From Posidonia oceanica (Eukaryota > Streptophyta > Magnoliopsida > Alismatales > Posidoniaceae), in contig JAZBRS010000076.1 in assembly GCA_037176725.1 (NCBI GenBank), positions 125,011,001 through 125,075,000 of the forward strand: a DNA stretch of 64,000 nt, written 5' to 3'. The notes beneath the pieces were generated by a model. That model was not told where the DNA came from, did no database searches, and saw only the letters and a program-made list of their open reading frames with translations. Below, one piece after another: positions 12,102 to 23,039 of this stretch. Each line of letters begins with the position of its first letter. The stretch's first letter is position 1. The position numbers and the translations under genes are program-made.

Positions 12102-14303
12102 TTTCCAGTAACCGTCTCTCGATGCGACACGGGCGCACGCTACCAAATCTCGCAAGCGCCCGGTTGGGGGAGAAGAAGGCCACGGCTAATGTGGATTAGA
12201 GGAAAGTTCGACTCGAGGAAAACAACGATAAAATGACGAAATCAGGGAGAAAAGAAATAGAAATTGCAAAAGGAAGTCGCCACCTAGTCTAATTGAGAAA
12301 AAGCCGGAAGACGAGGAAAATCGGGTGCGATGTAAATAAATAAAAGAAAACAACAAAGTGAATCCATGCATAAATGGATGCGACACAAGGTCATTGTGGT
12401 CCAGAGAAGGGTAAGGACTCCTGTTACATAAGGGAAAGGTATTAGGCACCCCTGATACGCCCGAGTAAGCTGTCCTTCTTGCGTCATTCCGCTCGAAGTG
12501 TGGCTTATGTAGGCCGAAGGCCAATTAATGTATTGCTAACTTGAAAAAGGAAACATGCAATGCAAAGTGTAAGAAGCGAGGAAAACAGGTTCAAATAAAC
12601 ATGTTTAATGCTAAATGAACTCAGAGAAGTAGCAAAGTAAAGCTAGAATGTAAGCAAGCATAAGTGAAAACCAATTCACGAGGTGGGAGACTCTATCCAC
12701 GTCAGCAAAAGCTACTGTTAAAAACACGAGACATCTACATGAGAGATGTTCGCATGAACAGTCTTTTAATGAGCAGAAAGTCAAGGCCAAAATGGAAGAC
12801 CAACTCTATTCGATTCGATATTGATTCGACCGAATGATGTAGAAGGATCATCCAAGAAGACAGACATGCTATAAGATGTGTAAACCAAGCATAAGAAGAG
12901 GCAAGAAAAGGGCTGGGAACTCTACTTGAAATCACGGTCAAAATGCGAGAGGTCCACGCGAGACCTCAACGCGAGACCGGTTTGTTCAGACAGGGAACCT
13001 TCATTGCCAGATTGCGGGCTCGATTCTAAATGGAATGATGCAAACTCAAGTGGGGAAGCACAAGGGTGTGTCTGGCTATACAAATCTGATTAGGACCTGC
13101 AATGGCGCCGCCTAGATCGTCACCCCCACCTCAACAGTATTGCGCTAGCAATCACGCAACTCCGTCGACCATAGAGGCGGCTTGGAGCGTGCGGTCGGCC
13201 GTGAGCGCACTGAGGAGGACTGAGGTGGATGCGGGGAGCATGCCGGAGGCTCGAGGGAGCGGGGCGAGGCGGCTACATGCGTGATGGCGAGACACCATGC
13301 GCGAGCCGTCAGCCCACCACCAGAGACGGCCGAATAAAGGGAAATGCAGTAATTTAGCTATGCAGAATGGCAAATAAAGCTAGGGAAAAAGACCACACAC
13401 ACACAAGGAATAATTCTATGCTAATGCGCGAAGGTGGATTGCCTGAAGTGAGTCGTGGGAGTTGTCTTCTCCGACGACGGCTGCGAATTCCAATAAACAG
13501 CACGCCCGAGGTCGGAGGGAGGCTGCGGCGGTCTAGGTGCTGCGGGGAGGCTAGGACACTCTCTCACAGGCTCGGTGGAATGCACTAGAGGTGGTGATTC
13601 TCACTGGGGAAGCTCAACAGCGAAGAGATCGCTGGAGTTGTGTTCTCAGATCTTAGACGTTAGATTGAGGAGGCTTGGGGATTCTAGGAGTTTGGGAGGA
13701 TGCTCGGGGATCTCTCGGTGCTCTCTAGAAACCAAGGAAATGCCAAGAAATATCTGGGGGCGGTGCTGGTCAGAGGAGATACTGTTTTATAGGTGTGGGT
13801 GGTGGCTGCAGACCATTGGCTCAAATCGGATTTGGCAATGGTTGGTTAGGATGTTGGTTGGCGATTTGACTGATGAAATGGATGGAATGTGCGGTTGGAT
13901 GATCCAGGTGTCCAGAGGCACAAGCACAGATCCATGCAAGCCAATGGGAGGCTAGGAAACGGTGGCCCAAAAGCAATCGATCCACCTGGTCCCCACCTAG
14001 TACAGGACAAAACGCATGAACTCAACATGAGGAGCTTATGTGAGGAGCTTACACGAGAGGTCTTTACAGGGTTGCTGACCTAGTTTCTGGGCCTATTTCT
14101 CTAATTCATGGACCATCCTGGGGCTATGGTTTTGTGGTATTGTGGTGTCGGATGTATTGGGGTGTGATTGGTGGTGTTTTGGTGGGTCTGGGTTGGTTTA
14201 GGTCTAGGTTTAGGGTTTGATGAAGTGGTGGGATCTGCCTTGACCGTGCGTGCTCTTCCGGAATAAACAACCGACAACTGACTTCAAGATTGGGGTGTCT
14301 ACA
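12102..14303 (-). repeat. 5' LTR of element B (2.2 kb)
   Basis: On the minus strand the LTR starts TGTAGACACCCC (14303) and ends GGTTACTGGAAA (12102), followed by one base and the PBS. It shares a block with E's LTR: CGGGCGTATCAGGGGTGCC (plus 12389-12468; E 29721-29800) and a GGTGGCGACTT copy (12272-12282) resembling its own PBS, 170 bp from the LTR end. It also has GCGAGAG-type motifs (12718-12760, 12941-12985) that form short inverted repeats. The partner LTR is not in the window, so age cannot be read. Confidence 0.8.
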
Positions 14304-14349
14304 CCCACTATTCAGCAATCGCGTCGTTCAGCTACATGGTTACAGGAAC
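14304..14349 (+). repeat. Last bases of the 5' LTR of element A
   Basis: GGTTACAGGAAC before the PBS is homologous to GGTTACTGGAAA at the end of B's LTR. Only about 45 bp remain because B is inserted immediately upstream. Confidence 0.65.
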
Positions 14350-14367
14350 TGGTGACTCTACTAGGAA
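14350..14367 (+). promoter_or_regulatory. Decayed primer-binding site of element A
   Basis: TGGTGACTCTACTAGGAA is a degraded form of TGGCGACTCCACTGGGGA, the complement of plant tRNA-Arg(ACG). It is followed by ACCAGACTCCAGCTTT, matching the bases after E's PBS. Confidence 0.75.
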
Positions 14368-14778
14368 AAACCAGACTCCAGCTTTGTTTTTTGCTTTTCT
14401 GCTTAGTGGCTTTCTTCTGTTTGCATGGTTTCTTGCATGTGTTTGCCTTACTTCCTTGACTTATTATCCATGCTTTGATATCTAGCTTTGTGCCATGCTT
14501 GTATGCCTGCTTTACACATGCTTGCTATGCCACTACACGCACATGCCATGCTATACATGCTTTTGATGTGTTGAGTGTTTTTCTTTTCACAAATCATGTT
14601 ACAACACTAGTACATGCTTTTTGGAGTGATGTTTGATGTTTACATGCCATATTTGGGTGTTTTCTTCCCCTTTTTGCAAGTAATCTTAGGGACAATTAGA
14701 GACATGATTGTTCTCCCCAATGGTTTAAAAAAAAAAAGGACAAATAAGAATGTACCCTATGCAAAACTAGAGCCATAC
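14368..14778 (+). other. Leader of element A, first part
   Basis: The region is T-rich with many CATGC/TGCTT words and resembles the E leader at 30150-30780. No gene is seen. It is cut at 14778 by element C and continues at 21508. Confidence 0.7.
14774..14778 (+). repeat. Target-site duplication of element C, left copy (CATAC)
   Basis: CATAC lies directly before the LTR TG at 14779, and the same five bases follow the right LTR at 21503-21507. Confidence 0.9.
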
Positions 14779-16146
14779 TGTGGATATAGGATTTTGGAGG
14801 AGAAGAGGCTTGTTTTGGTTCTATTTGCTCTTTCTCGGGGTCCCCTTTTTTGTATCCAACTCTGTCACTCCACAGGTGATGGAATTGGTGTGATCGCCAC
14901 TCTCAGTTCGCTTTCGCTAGCCCTCGAGATGCCTTGGGAGATGTGATATGGTTGTGGGTTCAGCTACCTTGGGACAACGCCTGCGTTGCCCAAGGGTGCC
15001 TGTGCTTGGTGAGTTTCTTCTTCTTCTTCTTCCTTGCAAAACAAATTTAAAAGATGCGGATTAATAAAGTGTAGTATACGATTCAAAGCAAATAAAAAAG
15101 TGACATGAAATAAGAAAAGAAAAAAAAACTTACCCGAAGGGTTTTAGCCCCTCGATTGCAACTATGTATGAATATGACTAACTACAACAATATATGAAAT
15201 AAAATATGATATACAAACTATTAAAAAGAAAACCCCCTTTTGATATGGGTGGTATGCAATAGAATGCAAGATGTCGTTGGCGTGGTTGGAGATGGAAGAA
15301 GACTCAAGCTCTCTCAAAACTCTATCAATATAATTTCTCTCAAGATTCTGGCTCAAAACACTTTCAATTTTCTCTCCAAAATTCCTCTAAAATTGTGTTC
15401 CTCTCTCAAATTTGTGACACTAAGAACCTGCCACTGACCCTATGGGGGTACCCCTGCTTTTGTAGAAGCAGGGGAGGAACAAATATGGACACAAAGGCCA
15501 AGTCAGCAAAATTTCCTGTTTTAGAAGTGTTATACGTTGGAATCCCAGCGCATAACGTTATAAGCGGGAATCCCAGCGTATAATGACCTCCGAGGCATAA
15601 CTACTAGGATAAAGGAATATTCCCCAATTAAAACTTATTTAAGTGTCATTAAACTGGTATTAATTGCATTGATTGGTCAACAGAGTCTAAAGAAGGCAAA
15701 AACACGGATTTTGTATTTAGCCAAATAAGGAAAGTTGTGGAACACAATTCAGAGGTGTTATACGCTGAAACCTCAGAGTCTAACGTTAAACATGGGGATT
15801 CACGCTTATAACACACCTAGGTTGCAAACTTGCCAAATTTAGCCTCTCAATCATGGAGACATGTCTCTATCAAATAAAGAGGTAATTATGGCTCTATGGA
15901 TAAGGAACATTGACCCGTTTGACTTTGAATAATTGCTTGGGTCCAAAAGGAAAGTTGGGCTAATATGGAAGGAGACTGAACTGGATACATTAAATGCAGG
16001 GATTCACGCTTATAATGGTCCAGACTGACAATTGAGCTTTTGGAGAGTACTTAAGCTGAGCAAATTGCTTCTAATGATGAGTGGTGCATGATTTAGTGCA
16101 GTGGTACCTAAAAATGCAAGGGGAGTGCCAAAATAGGGTATCTACA
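14779..16146 (-). repeat. 3' LTR of element C (left)
   Basis: It starts TGTGGATATAGG and ends GGGTATCTACA on the plus strand. It aligns with 20074-21502 with a few percent differences. It carries hairpin motifs of the GTTATACG..CATAAC type at 15529-15590, 15757-15812 and 15985-16020. Confidence 0.93.
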
Positions 16147-16206
16147 GATTGCCCCTCCTTGTAGGTGGCTTCAGCACGAAGCTAGCTACAAGGCAAGATG
16201 ATACCC
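16136..16206 (-). promoter_or_regulatory. Polypurine tract of element C inside a nested hairpin
   Basis: On the minus strand the tract AAGGAGGGGCAATC directly precedes the LTR start TGTAGATACCC. An 8-bp perfect stem (plus CCTTGTAG 16157-16164, CTACAAGG 16186-16193) abuts the tract. An outer 7-bp stem pairs the LTR start (GGGTATC 16136-16142) with GATACCC (16200-16206). Element E has the same arrangement with different bases. Confidence 0.7.
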
Positions 16207-16319
16207 CCGTGTGCCGCTACCCAGGGATCTTAAAAGAAATCCAATGCCTACTGCCACCAGACTTAGACGAGACACAAAGAGGGTTGGCTAAAGAAACACG
16301 GCCAAGGGGAACAAACTAA

Positions 16320-16545
16320 AGACATGACCGTGGGGATTGCCCATGGGGGTCGAACTAAAAAATGCTTCTACGGGGATTGCCTGCAGGGGTCAAACTAAAG
16401 ACACTACCACGGGGGTTGCTCGTGATGTCAAACTAAAGACACTGCTACGGGGGTTGCCCGTAGGGGTCAAACTAAAGACACTGCCATGAGGGTTGCCCGT
16501 GGGGTCAAACTAAGGGACATGGCCACGGGGGCTGCCCGTGGGAGT
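16320..16545 (-). repeat. Tandem array 1 of element C: about 54-bp units each holding a hairpin
   Basis: About six units share GTCAAACTAAAGACACT spacers. Each carries a stem-loop. Examples are CTACGGG-GGTTG-CCCGTAG (16445-16463) and CCACGGG-GGCTG-CCCGTGG (16523-16541). The arms differ between units in a base-paired way. Confidence 0.8.
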
Positions 16546-16779
16546 CAAGCTTAAAAGATGGATAGCAAATGTTTTCGACGACCACTCAATGCGAATGTAA
16601 TGCAATGCGTTATACATGGATGCGTGCTAGCGGGAATGCGAAGGAGGTGATCATGATATGCAATGCATGACCCTATATAACGAGGTTCCTCCATCATTGT
16701 TGGCTTTAATTTGTATACCAGGTTGGCTCAGGAATGTTTCTCACCACCTAAGGCAAACTGACACATGCGTGAATGGAAT

Positions 16780-17270
16780 TTTGTCATAATCAGGTGCCCT
16801 TTCATCAAGTGTAGCCTACACTCTCCACAGGGACCGTCGTCTTATGATACGCGGGTTGGTGAGCGAGAGGCCCATGATGTTCCCAGGTGTTGGGAAAAAG
16901 GGGGTTGACCTCTTCTCTGCTAGCCGCGTTGGCTCTATTTGTCACAATCAGGTATCCTTTCATTGAATGTTGCCTACATTCTCGACAAGGACCGTCGTTT
17001 TATGACCCGAAATCAATGAACGATGGGTCCACTAATACCATTAGCTTTATTCGCCAAAATCAAGTGTCCTTTCATCAAATGTTGCCTACATTCTCGACAA
17101 AGACCGTTGTCTTTTGACCCGTGAGTTAGTGAGCGATGGGTCCACTAATACCGTTGGCTTTATTCGCCAGAATCAAGTGTCCTTTCATCGAATGTTGCCT
17201 ACATTCTTGACAGAGACCGTCATCTTCTAACTTGGGAGTTAGTGAGCGATGGGTCCACTAATACCGTTGG
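16780..17270 (-). repeat. Tandem array 2 of element C: about 120-bp units
   Basis: Four imperfect units contain TGCCTACATTCTCGAC-like and ATGGGTCCACTAATACC text. Each has a small inverted repeat: AGTGT-agcct-ACACT (16808-16822) in the first, GAATGT-tgcct-ACATTC (16965-16981) and equivalents in the others. Confidence 0.75.
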
Positions 17271-17625
17271 CTTTGCTTTGTTTACCTAGTTGTGCTCCGG
17301 GGTTCTTTGCTTTGGTGACCAGGTTATGCTCTGGGATCTTTTGCTTTGGTAACCTAGTTGTGCTTCGAGTTGCTTTGCTTTGGTGACCCGCTTATGCTCC
17401 GGGTTGCTTTGCTTTGGTAATCCGATTGTGCTTCGGGTTGCTTTGCTTTGGTGACCCAATTATGCTCTGGGTTGCTTTGCTTTGGTGGCCTGGTTATGCT
17501 CCGGGTTGCTTTGCTTAGGTTACTCGGTTATGCTCTGGGGTTCTTGCTTTAGTGAGCCGGTTATGTTCCAGGGTCTTTGCTTTGGTTACCTAGTTATGCT
17601 CCGGGGTTCTTTTTACTTTAAAACG
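17271..17625 (-). repeat. Tandem array 3 of element C: about 45-bp units
   Basis: Roughly eight units are built on GGTTGCTTTGCTTTGGT plus a TTATGCT loop flanked by complementary arms: ACCCG/CGGGT (17386-17404), ACCCA/TGGGT (17454-17472) and similar. Confidence 0.75.
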
Positions 17626-20052
17626 TTATACAGCTGATTTGGCGTGGATAACGTTATCTGCATAGTTTTCTGCGTCCAACGTCGGGAAACTGATTTGAAC
17701 GTTATATGCCTGATATGGCGTAGATAATGTTATCCGCTGCGGTTTCTGCGTCCAACGCTGGAAAGATTTTTCTGCACAATCTTGGAAAATTTGTTATTCC
17801 ATCTAGGGTTATTATCGCCCCTAGTAAGGTGCGGCCTACATTTGGAATCTCATAATGTGGCTTTGAGGATTTGTAGTTCCATCAAATTGAGGCATCTTAG
17901 GATATTTGAAGCCCAGAGGTAGCCGAAAGGGAGGAAACTTACCCATATCGAAGGAAGGTGGAGCTTGAGTGTGAACTCCTAATGCGCTGAGCATCTTCCT
18001 CATTTCTGCCAAGTCGATGCTACCTATCTGAGCTACTTGAGCATTTGAATTTGTAGCCTAAGGGAACCATTCTGGTTGACTAGAGAATAATGGGTTGACT
18101 CGTCCTCTATACTGGCCATGTGGCTGCTGCTGTGATTGCTCAAAGAACAAAGGATGGCCCCTTGTTCGGAATATTCCATTGGGGTCATTTCTCTACCCCT
18201 GGTGTTCGTTGTCCGGCGGTGCATTTCCGAGCTGTCCCTGGTATAGACCTTCAGGGATGTGGTTTGTGACGGGCCTTCGTAGTCCTTCACTAGAGAGATA
18301 TTAACCATGATGGAGATCACGTTGATTTGATATGCCCGTTGGGCCAGGTTGGTTGGTGTTGCTGTAAAGGAAGCGACACACGGCTTGATATTGGATCGAG
18401 TTGGGATCCATTTCTTCTCCGGTGGTTGGATGGAATATCTTCATGATAGATTCCTCCTTAGGCACTTCTGTCTGACCTCTCTCTTTATGAATGTTCAGCT
18501 TCAAAGGTTTGGTTCAGCATCAAAGCAACTTTTGAAAATGAATTGGAATTTGATTCAGGGCGTAATACGCCTCAAAATGCGCATACAACGTTGGACACAG
18601 TAATTCACGCGTACAACACCCTCAACAGTATTCCTCTGTTCTTTTCCTATCTTCTCTTTTTCCTCTTTTTTCTTTCTGTCCTTTTTTTCTTTTTTTGTTT
18701 TCTCTCTTTTTTTTCCTTTTCCTTTTTTCTTTTTTTTCCTTTTTCCTTTTCTCTTTTTTTTTATATATATAATGGAAGGATTACAAGTGCTTACAAAAAA
18801 AGGAAATTACAAAATTTTACGATTTAATACAGGCTCCTAAAAAGTAAAAACTGAATATAAAACTGCTACAATCCTGTTTATGGTTTTTCAAATGTTTTAC
18901 CCTGTAATTAATCCACTAAAGAAAAGTTAGAAAATAAACAACTAAGTAAAGAATGCGTTAGACGCGGTATCTAGAGTGTCCAACGTTAAACGTAGAGATT
19001 CCAGCATCTAACACCCTATTACAGAAAATTGCACAGAAACACTTTCAGACAGTGATTTAAAATTTTGATTTATGTTTTCGCTTTAAGATTAGTGTCTTAA
19101 ATCTGCGTAGCTCTCAGGGTACCTTAAGGCTTGGATATGGCTTTTTCTTTCAGGGATTTCTATGGATCCTCACAAAATAGTTAAAAAAAATTTGTTTTTT
19201 TTTTTTGGTACTACCCCCTACCTCAACTCCTGAGGATGTTAGGGGGAGCCCGAATACACTTAGGTCCCTACCCCGTAAAGGTAGAGCCCAGCGTACTTAG
19301 AATTAATTGGGTCTCTCGCATATCAACAACAACAAAAATAAACAAACCATCGAAAGAGAGGAATACACATCAAGACTTGGAGTTCTAAGTTACTTCCACA
19401 TGGAGCAAGTTAAAGAAGAGTGCCCCTTGTGAAAGCAAGTGACAACACAAACACCTTTTTTAAGTCCTTTGCAACAGAGGTGCTCAGGATTTAAGTGGTT
19501 ATTTTGTGTAATTCAAGATAAGACACAGTCAAATTAGTTCCCTAAATAGGGCCATGCAAGTCATAAAGAAAAATTCATTTTTTTTTCTTTTTTTTTTGTA
19601 AAGCACCCAAAAGAAAATGAGGTTCCGGTCCCTATGGCAAAGCCGATCACCTCACACCTCAATCTTTGGGCTAGTTATGAAAAGAAAACTAAGAAAAATT
19701 TTGAAACTGAAATGCTCTTGTTCAGTAGTCGTTAGACACGGATATTGGGGCGTCCAATGTAAGACGTGCCAGATCAGGCGTATAACGTACTGACAGAGCT
19801 TTTTACAAAAAATTAGTGACTTTTACGAACCACCTCCACTCCCAAGAATCCCAGAGAAAAGGGGAGGTGATTTAAGTTATTTGGACGTAGAAGAAAAAAC
19901 GAAAAGGGTCACGGCATCTCAAAACACTATGAGGAATTTTACCACTATCTTAAAACTTATGAAAAAAAAACTAACAAAAAACTAGAAATGAAGATAACAA
20001 GGAAGAAGAAGAAGAAAGAAATTACTCAACTTGCACGGGGGCACTTCTAGCC
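17626..20052 (-). other. Interior and leader of element C, no recognisable gene
   Basis: Short minus-strand ORFs at 18033-18320 and 18301-18504 (95 and 67 codons) match no family I recognise. Repeated motifs with GTTA..TAAC arms occur at 17620-17765, 18558-18620, 18955-19015 and 19727-19790. Nested hairpin CCCCCTA-CCTCA..TGAGG-TAGGGGG lies at 19214-19246, and CTACC/GGTAG at 19268-19284. Pyrimidine tracts lie at 18640-18770. This could be a decayed gag region, but I cannot support that. Confidence 0.6.
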
Positions 20053-20070
20053 ATCCCACCGTGATCGCCA
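20053..20070 (-). promoter_or_regulatory. Primer-binding site of element C
   Basis: The minus strand reads TGGCGATCACGGTGGGAT, three bases after the LTR end. It differs from the A/B/E site and is closest to the 3' end of plant tRNA-Arg(TCG) recalled from memory (about 15 of 18). Confidence 0.75.
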
Positions 20071-20073
20071 GAC

Positions 20074-21502
20074 TGTGGATATGGGGTTTTGGAGGAGAAG
20101 AGGCTTGTTTTGGTTCTATTTGCTCTTTCTCGGGGTCTCCTTTTTTGTATCCAACTCCGTCACTCCACAGGTGTTGGAATTGGTGTAATCGCCACTCTCG
20201 GTTCGCGTTCGCTGGCCCTCGAGACGCCTTGGGAGATGTGATATGGTTGTGGGTTCAGCTACCTTGGGACAACGCCTGCGTTGCCCATGGGTGCCCATGC
20301 TTGGTGAGTTTCTACTTCTTCTTCTTCCATGTAAAACAGATTTAAAAGATGCGGATTAATAAAGTGTAGTATACGATTCAAACCAAATAAAAAAGTGACA
20401 TGAAATAAGAAAAGAAAAAAAACTTACCCGAGGGGTTTTAGCCCCCCGGTTGCAACTATGTATGAATATGACTAGCTACAACAATATATGAAATAAAATA
20501 TGATATGCAAACTATTAAAAAGAAAATCCCCTTTTGATATGGGTGGTATGTAATAGAATGCAAGACGCCGTTGGCGTGGCTGGAGATGGAAGAAGACTCA
20601 AGCTCTCTCAAAACTCTATCAATATAATTTCTCTCAAGATTCTGGCTCAAAACACTTTCAATTTTCTCTCTAAAATTCCTCTAAAATTGTTTTCCTCTCT
20701 CAAATTTGTGACACTAAGAACCCGCCTCTGACTCTGTGGGGGTACCCCTGCTTTTATAGAAGCAGGAGAGGAACAAATATGGACACAAAGGCCAAGTCAG
20801 CAAAATTTCTTGTTTCAGAAGTGTTATACACTGGAAATCTAGTGCATAACGTTATAAGCGAGAATCCCAGCGCATAACGTTATAAGTGAGAATCCCAGCG
20901 TATAACGACCTCCGAGGCATAACTGCGAGGATAAAGGAATATTCTCCAATTAAAACTTGATTAAGTATCATTAAACTGGTATTAATTACATTGACTGGTC
21001 AATAAAGTCTAAATAAGGCAAAAACATGGATTTTGTATTTGGCCAAATAAAGAAAGTTGTGGAACACAATTCAGAGGTGTTATATGCTAGAATCTCAGAG
21101 TCTAACATTAAACATGGGGATTCACGCTTATAACACACCCAAGTTGCAAACTTGCCAAATTTGGCCTCTCAATCATGGGGACAAGTCTCAATCAAATAAA
21201 GAGGTAATTATGGCTCTATGGATAAGGAATATTGACCCGTTTGACTTTGAATAATTGATTTGGGTCCAAAAGGAAAGTTGGGCTAATATAGAAGGAGACT
21301 GAACTGTATACGTTAAACGTAGGGATTCACGCTTATAACGTTAAATGCAGGGATTCACGCTTATAATGGCCCAGACTGAATTGGCAATTGAGCTTTTGGA
21401 GAGTACTTAAGCTGAGCAAATTGCTTCTAATGATGAGTGGTGCATGATTTAGTGCAGTGGTACCTAAAAATGCAAAGGGAGTGCCAAAATAGGGTATCTA
21501 CA
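20074..21502 (-). repeat. 5' LTR of element C (right)
   Basis: It is about 60 bp longer than the left LTR, partly because one hairpin motif is duplicated (20840-20910) and a second copy of GGGATTCACGCTTATAA is present (about 21323-21366). A PBS-like TGGCGATTACACCA lies at plus 20181-20194, 107 bp inside the LTR end. Confidence 0.93.
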
Positions 21503-21507
21503 CATAC
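21503..21507 (+). repeat. Target-site duplication of element C, right copy (CATAC)
   Basis: Identical to 14774-14778. Confidence 0.9.
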
Positions 21508-22162
21508 GTTCACATCTATCCTCTTGGCTAACAAAAAAATCAAATAAAAAAAATCAAGCATACTTGCATGAATGGTCATATAGGAGCATGCATCTTCTCT
21601 CCTCTAAGTCCACCCATTAGTCTGCGAAGGGCAATCCCGGTTTCTTGCTCAATGGCTTTGGCATGGGACGAGTTGCCAATCTGTCACCCCTTGTCCGAGG
21701 TCGTGTTGGTGTAAGTTGGGGCTCGCTGCTACAGTAGGAGTGGAAGCTCCCGATGCACCACCCGTTCTCTACCTAAACCTTAGCCAGGATTTAGAACGGG
21801 CACCTACTTTCTATCCTTGAGTCAGAGACCTATATACCCTGTGAGTACCTGGAGTAGAATGCCTGTTATGACACACTTTAGATTGGTGAGAGAGCGTATA
21901 CTAGAAAGCATTCATGTGCATTCATGCCACCTTAATAACATATGCATTTTTTTTTCGAGTCTAACACCTCTTTTGTGTGTTTGTACAGGTTGGTGAGCGA
22001 GTTCCTTAGTCAAAGCTCGAGTCATTCTTCCCTGACACCCTATAGCGACGTATTCTCGACCATCTTTCCTCAAGTTGTTCGTCGTTTTCAACAATAGCTC
22101 CTCGTAGATCTCATCCTCTTGGTTTTTGCCGCAGTCCTATTCGCACTCACTCACGGTCAGCC
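21508..22162 (+). other. Leader of element A, second part, with conserved structured block
   Basis: Positions 21598-21860 align with the leader blocks of E and B. The stem CCCGTTC (21761-21767) with GAACGGG (21794-21800) replaces CCCTGTC/GACAGGG of E at the same place. From 22090 the sequence matches the region just before E's gag. Confidence 0.75.
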
Positions 22163-23034
22163 ACGGCCCAACGCGTTAGCGAGCCTTCAGCTTCAGTTGC
22201 TTTGAAGGAGATCCCACTGTCGGCTCCTTATTTCTTTGTTGTGACTTCTGTCATTCCTTCATATTAGTCATTCCAGTCTCAAGTGCCTGGAGTTCCACTT
22301 CGCTCTTTTTAGGGCATCGGCAGACTTTTGCTAGTCCAGAGCTTGTCACCGAGTCTGTTTCGGTGACCACCACTCGTGCTCTGGGATTCTAGTTCACTGC
22401 TCCCCTTACTTAGGGTTTTGCCACTTTCGACACTCATTCTGTTGAGTCATCTTCTGTCGCAAGTTCCTTGCCATTTGGACAGTCTGTGTCATAGCCACTT
22501 TTGGCATCTAGTCCTTTGTCGGCCCTACACTTCAGTCTTCCCAACGATAGGACCCCTGACATGCAATATCAGCATCTGATGGAGCTTGCCTAGACACTAC
22601 AGGGCATGGCTCTGTCTATTCGCCCATCTGTAGTTCCAGCTACCCCTGAGGTCCCTTAGCAACTTATTTCGGTGTTCTAGACACACCCTACAACACCTTC
22701 GCCAGACCCCACTTAGCGCACAGTAACCACCTCTGGCATCTAGTGGCCATCCTCTTGGGTTGGCAGGAGCACAGTACGCACAGACCCCGTTGCCTGGCAC
22801 CATACCAGTGCAGCAGTTGTTGCTCACTCATTCTACACCTTGCACTACATAGTCTTCTGCATATCCCTTTTTTGTGCCTCCACAGATCCTACCTCCATCA
22901 TGCATGTCACCTCCTTCAGCGTTATCACAAGGGTACGCTAGCCCTCGCGCCATGGCACCAAGTGGCGCGACGATAGATCCGGAGGACCCCTCAGGGGTGG
23001 CCTATTCAGTGTACGTGGCTCCTACCCTACCTAC
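22163..23034 (+). pseudogene. Gag of element A, N-terminal part, interrupted by element D
   Basis: The start codon is ACG where B and E have ATG before GCCCA. The Pro/Ser/Thr-rich N-terminal Gag follows E's (31455-32360) with stops and indels, and ends near VYVAPTLPTQ. The reading resumes at about 56081 with SPSVTPSDTLLARMGELERAL-like text, so D inserted here. The protein is the N-terminal part of a capsid polyprotein; nothing functional is left. Confidence 0.8.
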
Positions 23035-23039
23035 ACAAG
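23035..23039 (+). repeat. Possible target-site duplication of element D, left copy (ACAAG)
   Basis: ACAAG here and ACAAT at 56076-56080 differ by one base. The left LTR edge has diverged, so this is tentative. Confidence 0.35.

Larger units (their letters stand above)
1..14303 (-). mobile_element. Element B: old Tat-lineage Ty3/gypsy retrotransposon, 3' end outside window
   Basis: On the minus strand the order is 5' LTR (12102-14303), PBS (12083-12100), leader, gag-pol (10991 to 2471) and a post-pol region. Its 3' LTR is not in the window. The right edge reads ..GGGGTGTCTACA, the reverse complement of an LTR start TGTAGACACCCC. The next bases (14304-14349) resemble the end of a related LTR followed by another PBS, so B is inserted inside the 5' LTR of element A. 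Coding regions carry many stops, so B is inactive. The plus-strand extra ORF at 1-978 probably belongs to B, but the edge between 979 and about 1200 is not certain. Confidence 0.8.
14779..21502 (-). mobile_element. Element C: non-autonomous Tat-like LTR retrotransposon, complete with TSD
   Basis: Two LTRs (14779-16146 and 20074-21502) are flanked by CATAC. The PBS lies left of the right LTR and the polypurine tract right of the left LTR, so the element reads on the minus strand. The 3.9 kb interior has no recognisable gag or pol. It contains a leader with hairpins, a short ORF-rich stretch (18033-18504) of unknown nature and three blocks of tandem repeats before the PPT. It must depend on proteins of another element; Tat elements with a similar PBS type are candidates. 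Confidence 0.9.

Noticed and set aside
18640..18770. Possible coding stretch rich in Phe/Leu/Ser in element C
   Set aside because: It is a pyrimidine tract; the open frame follows from base composition.
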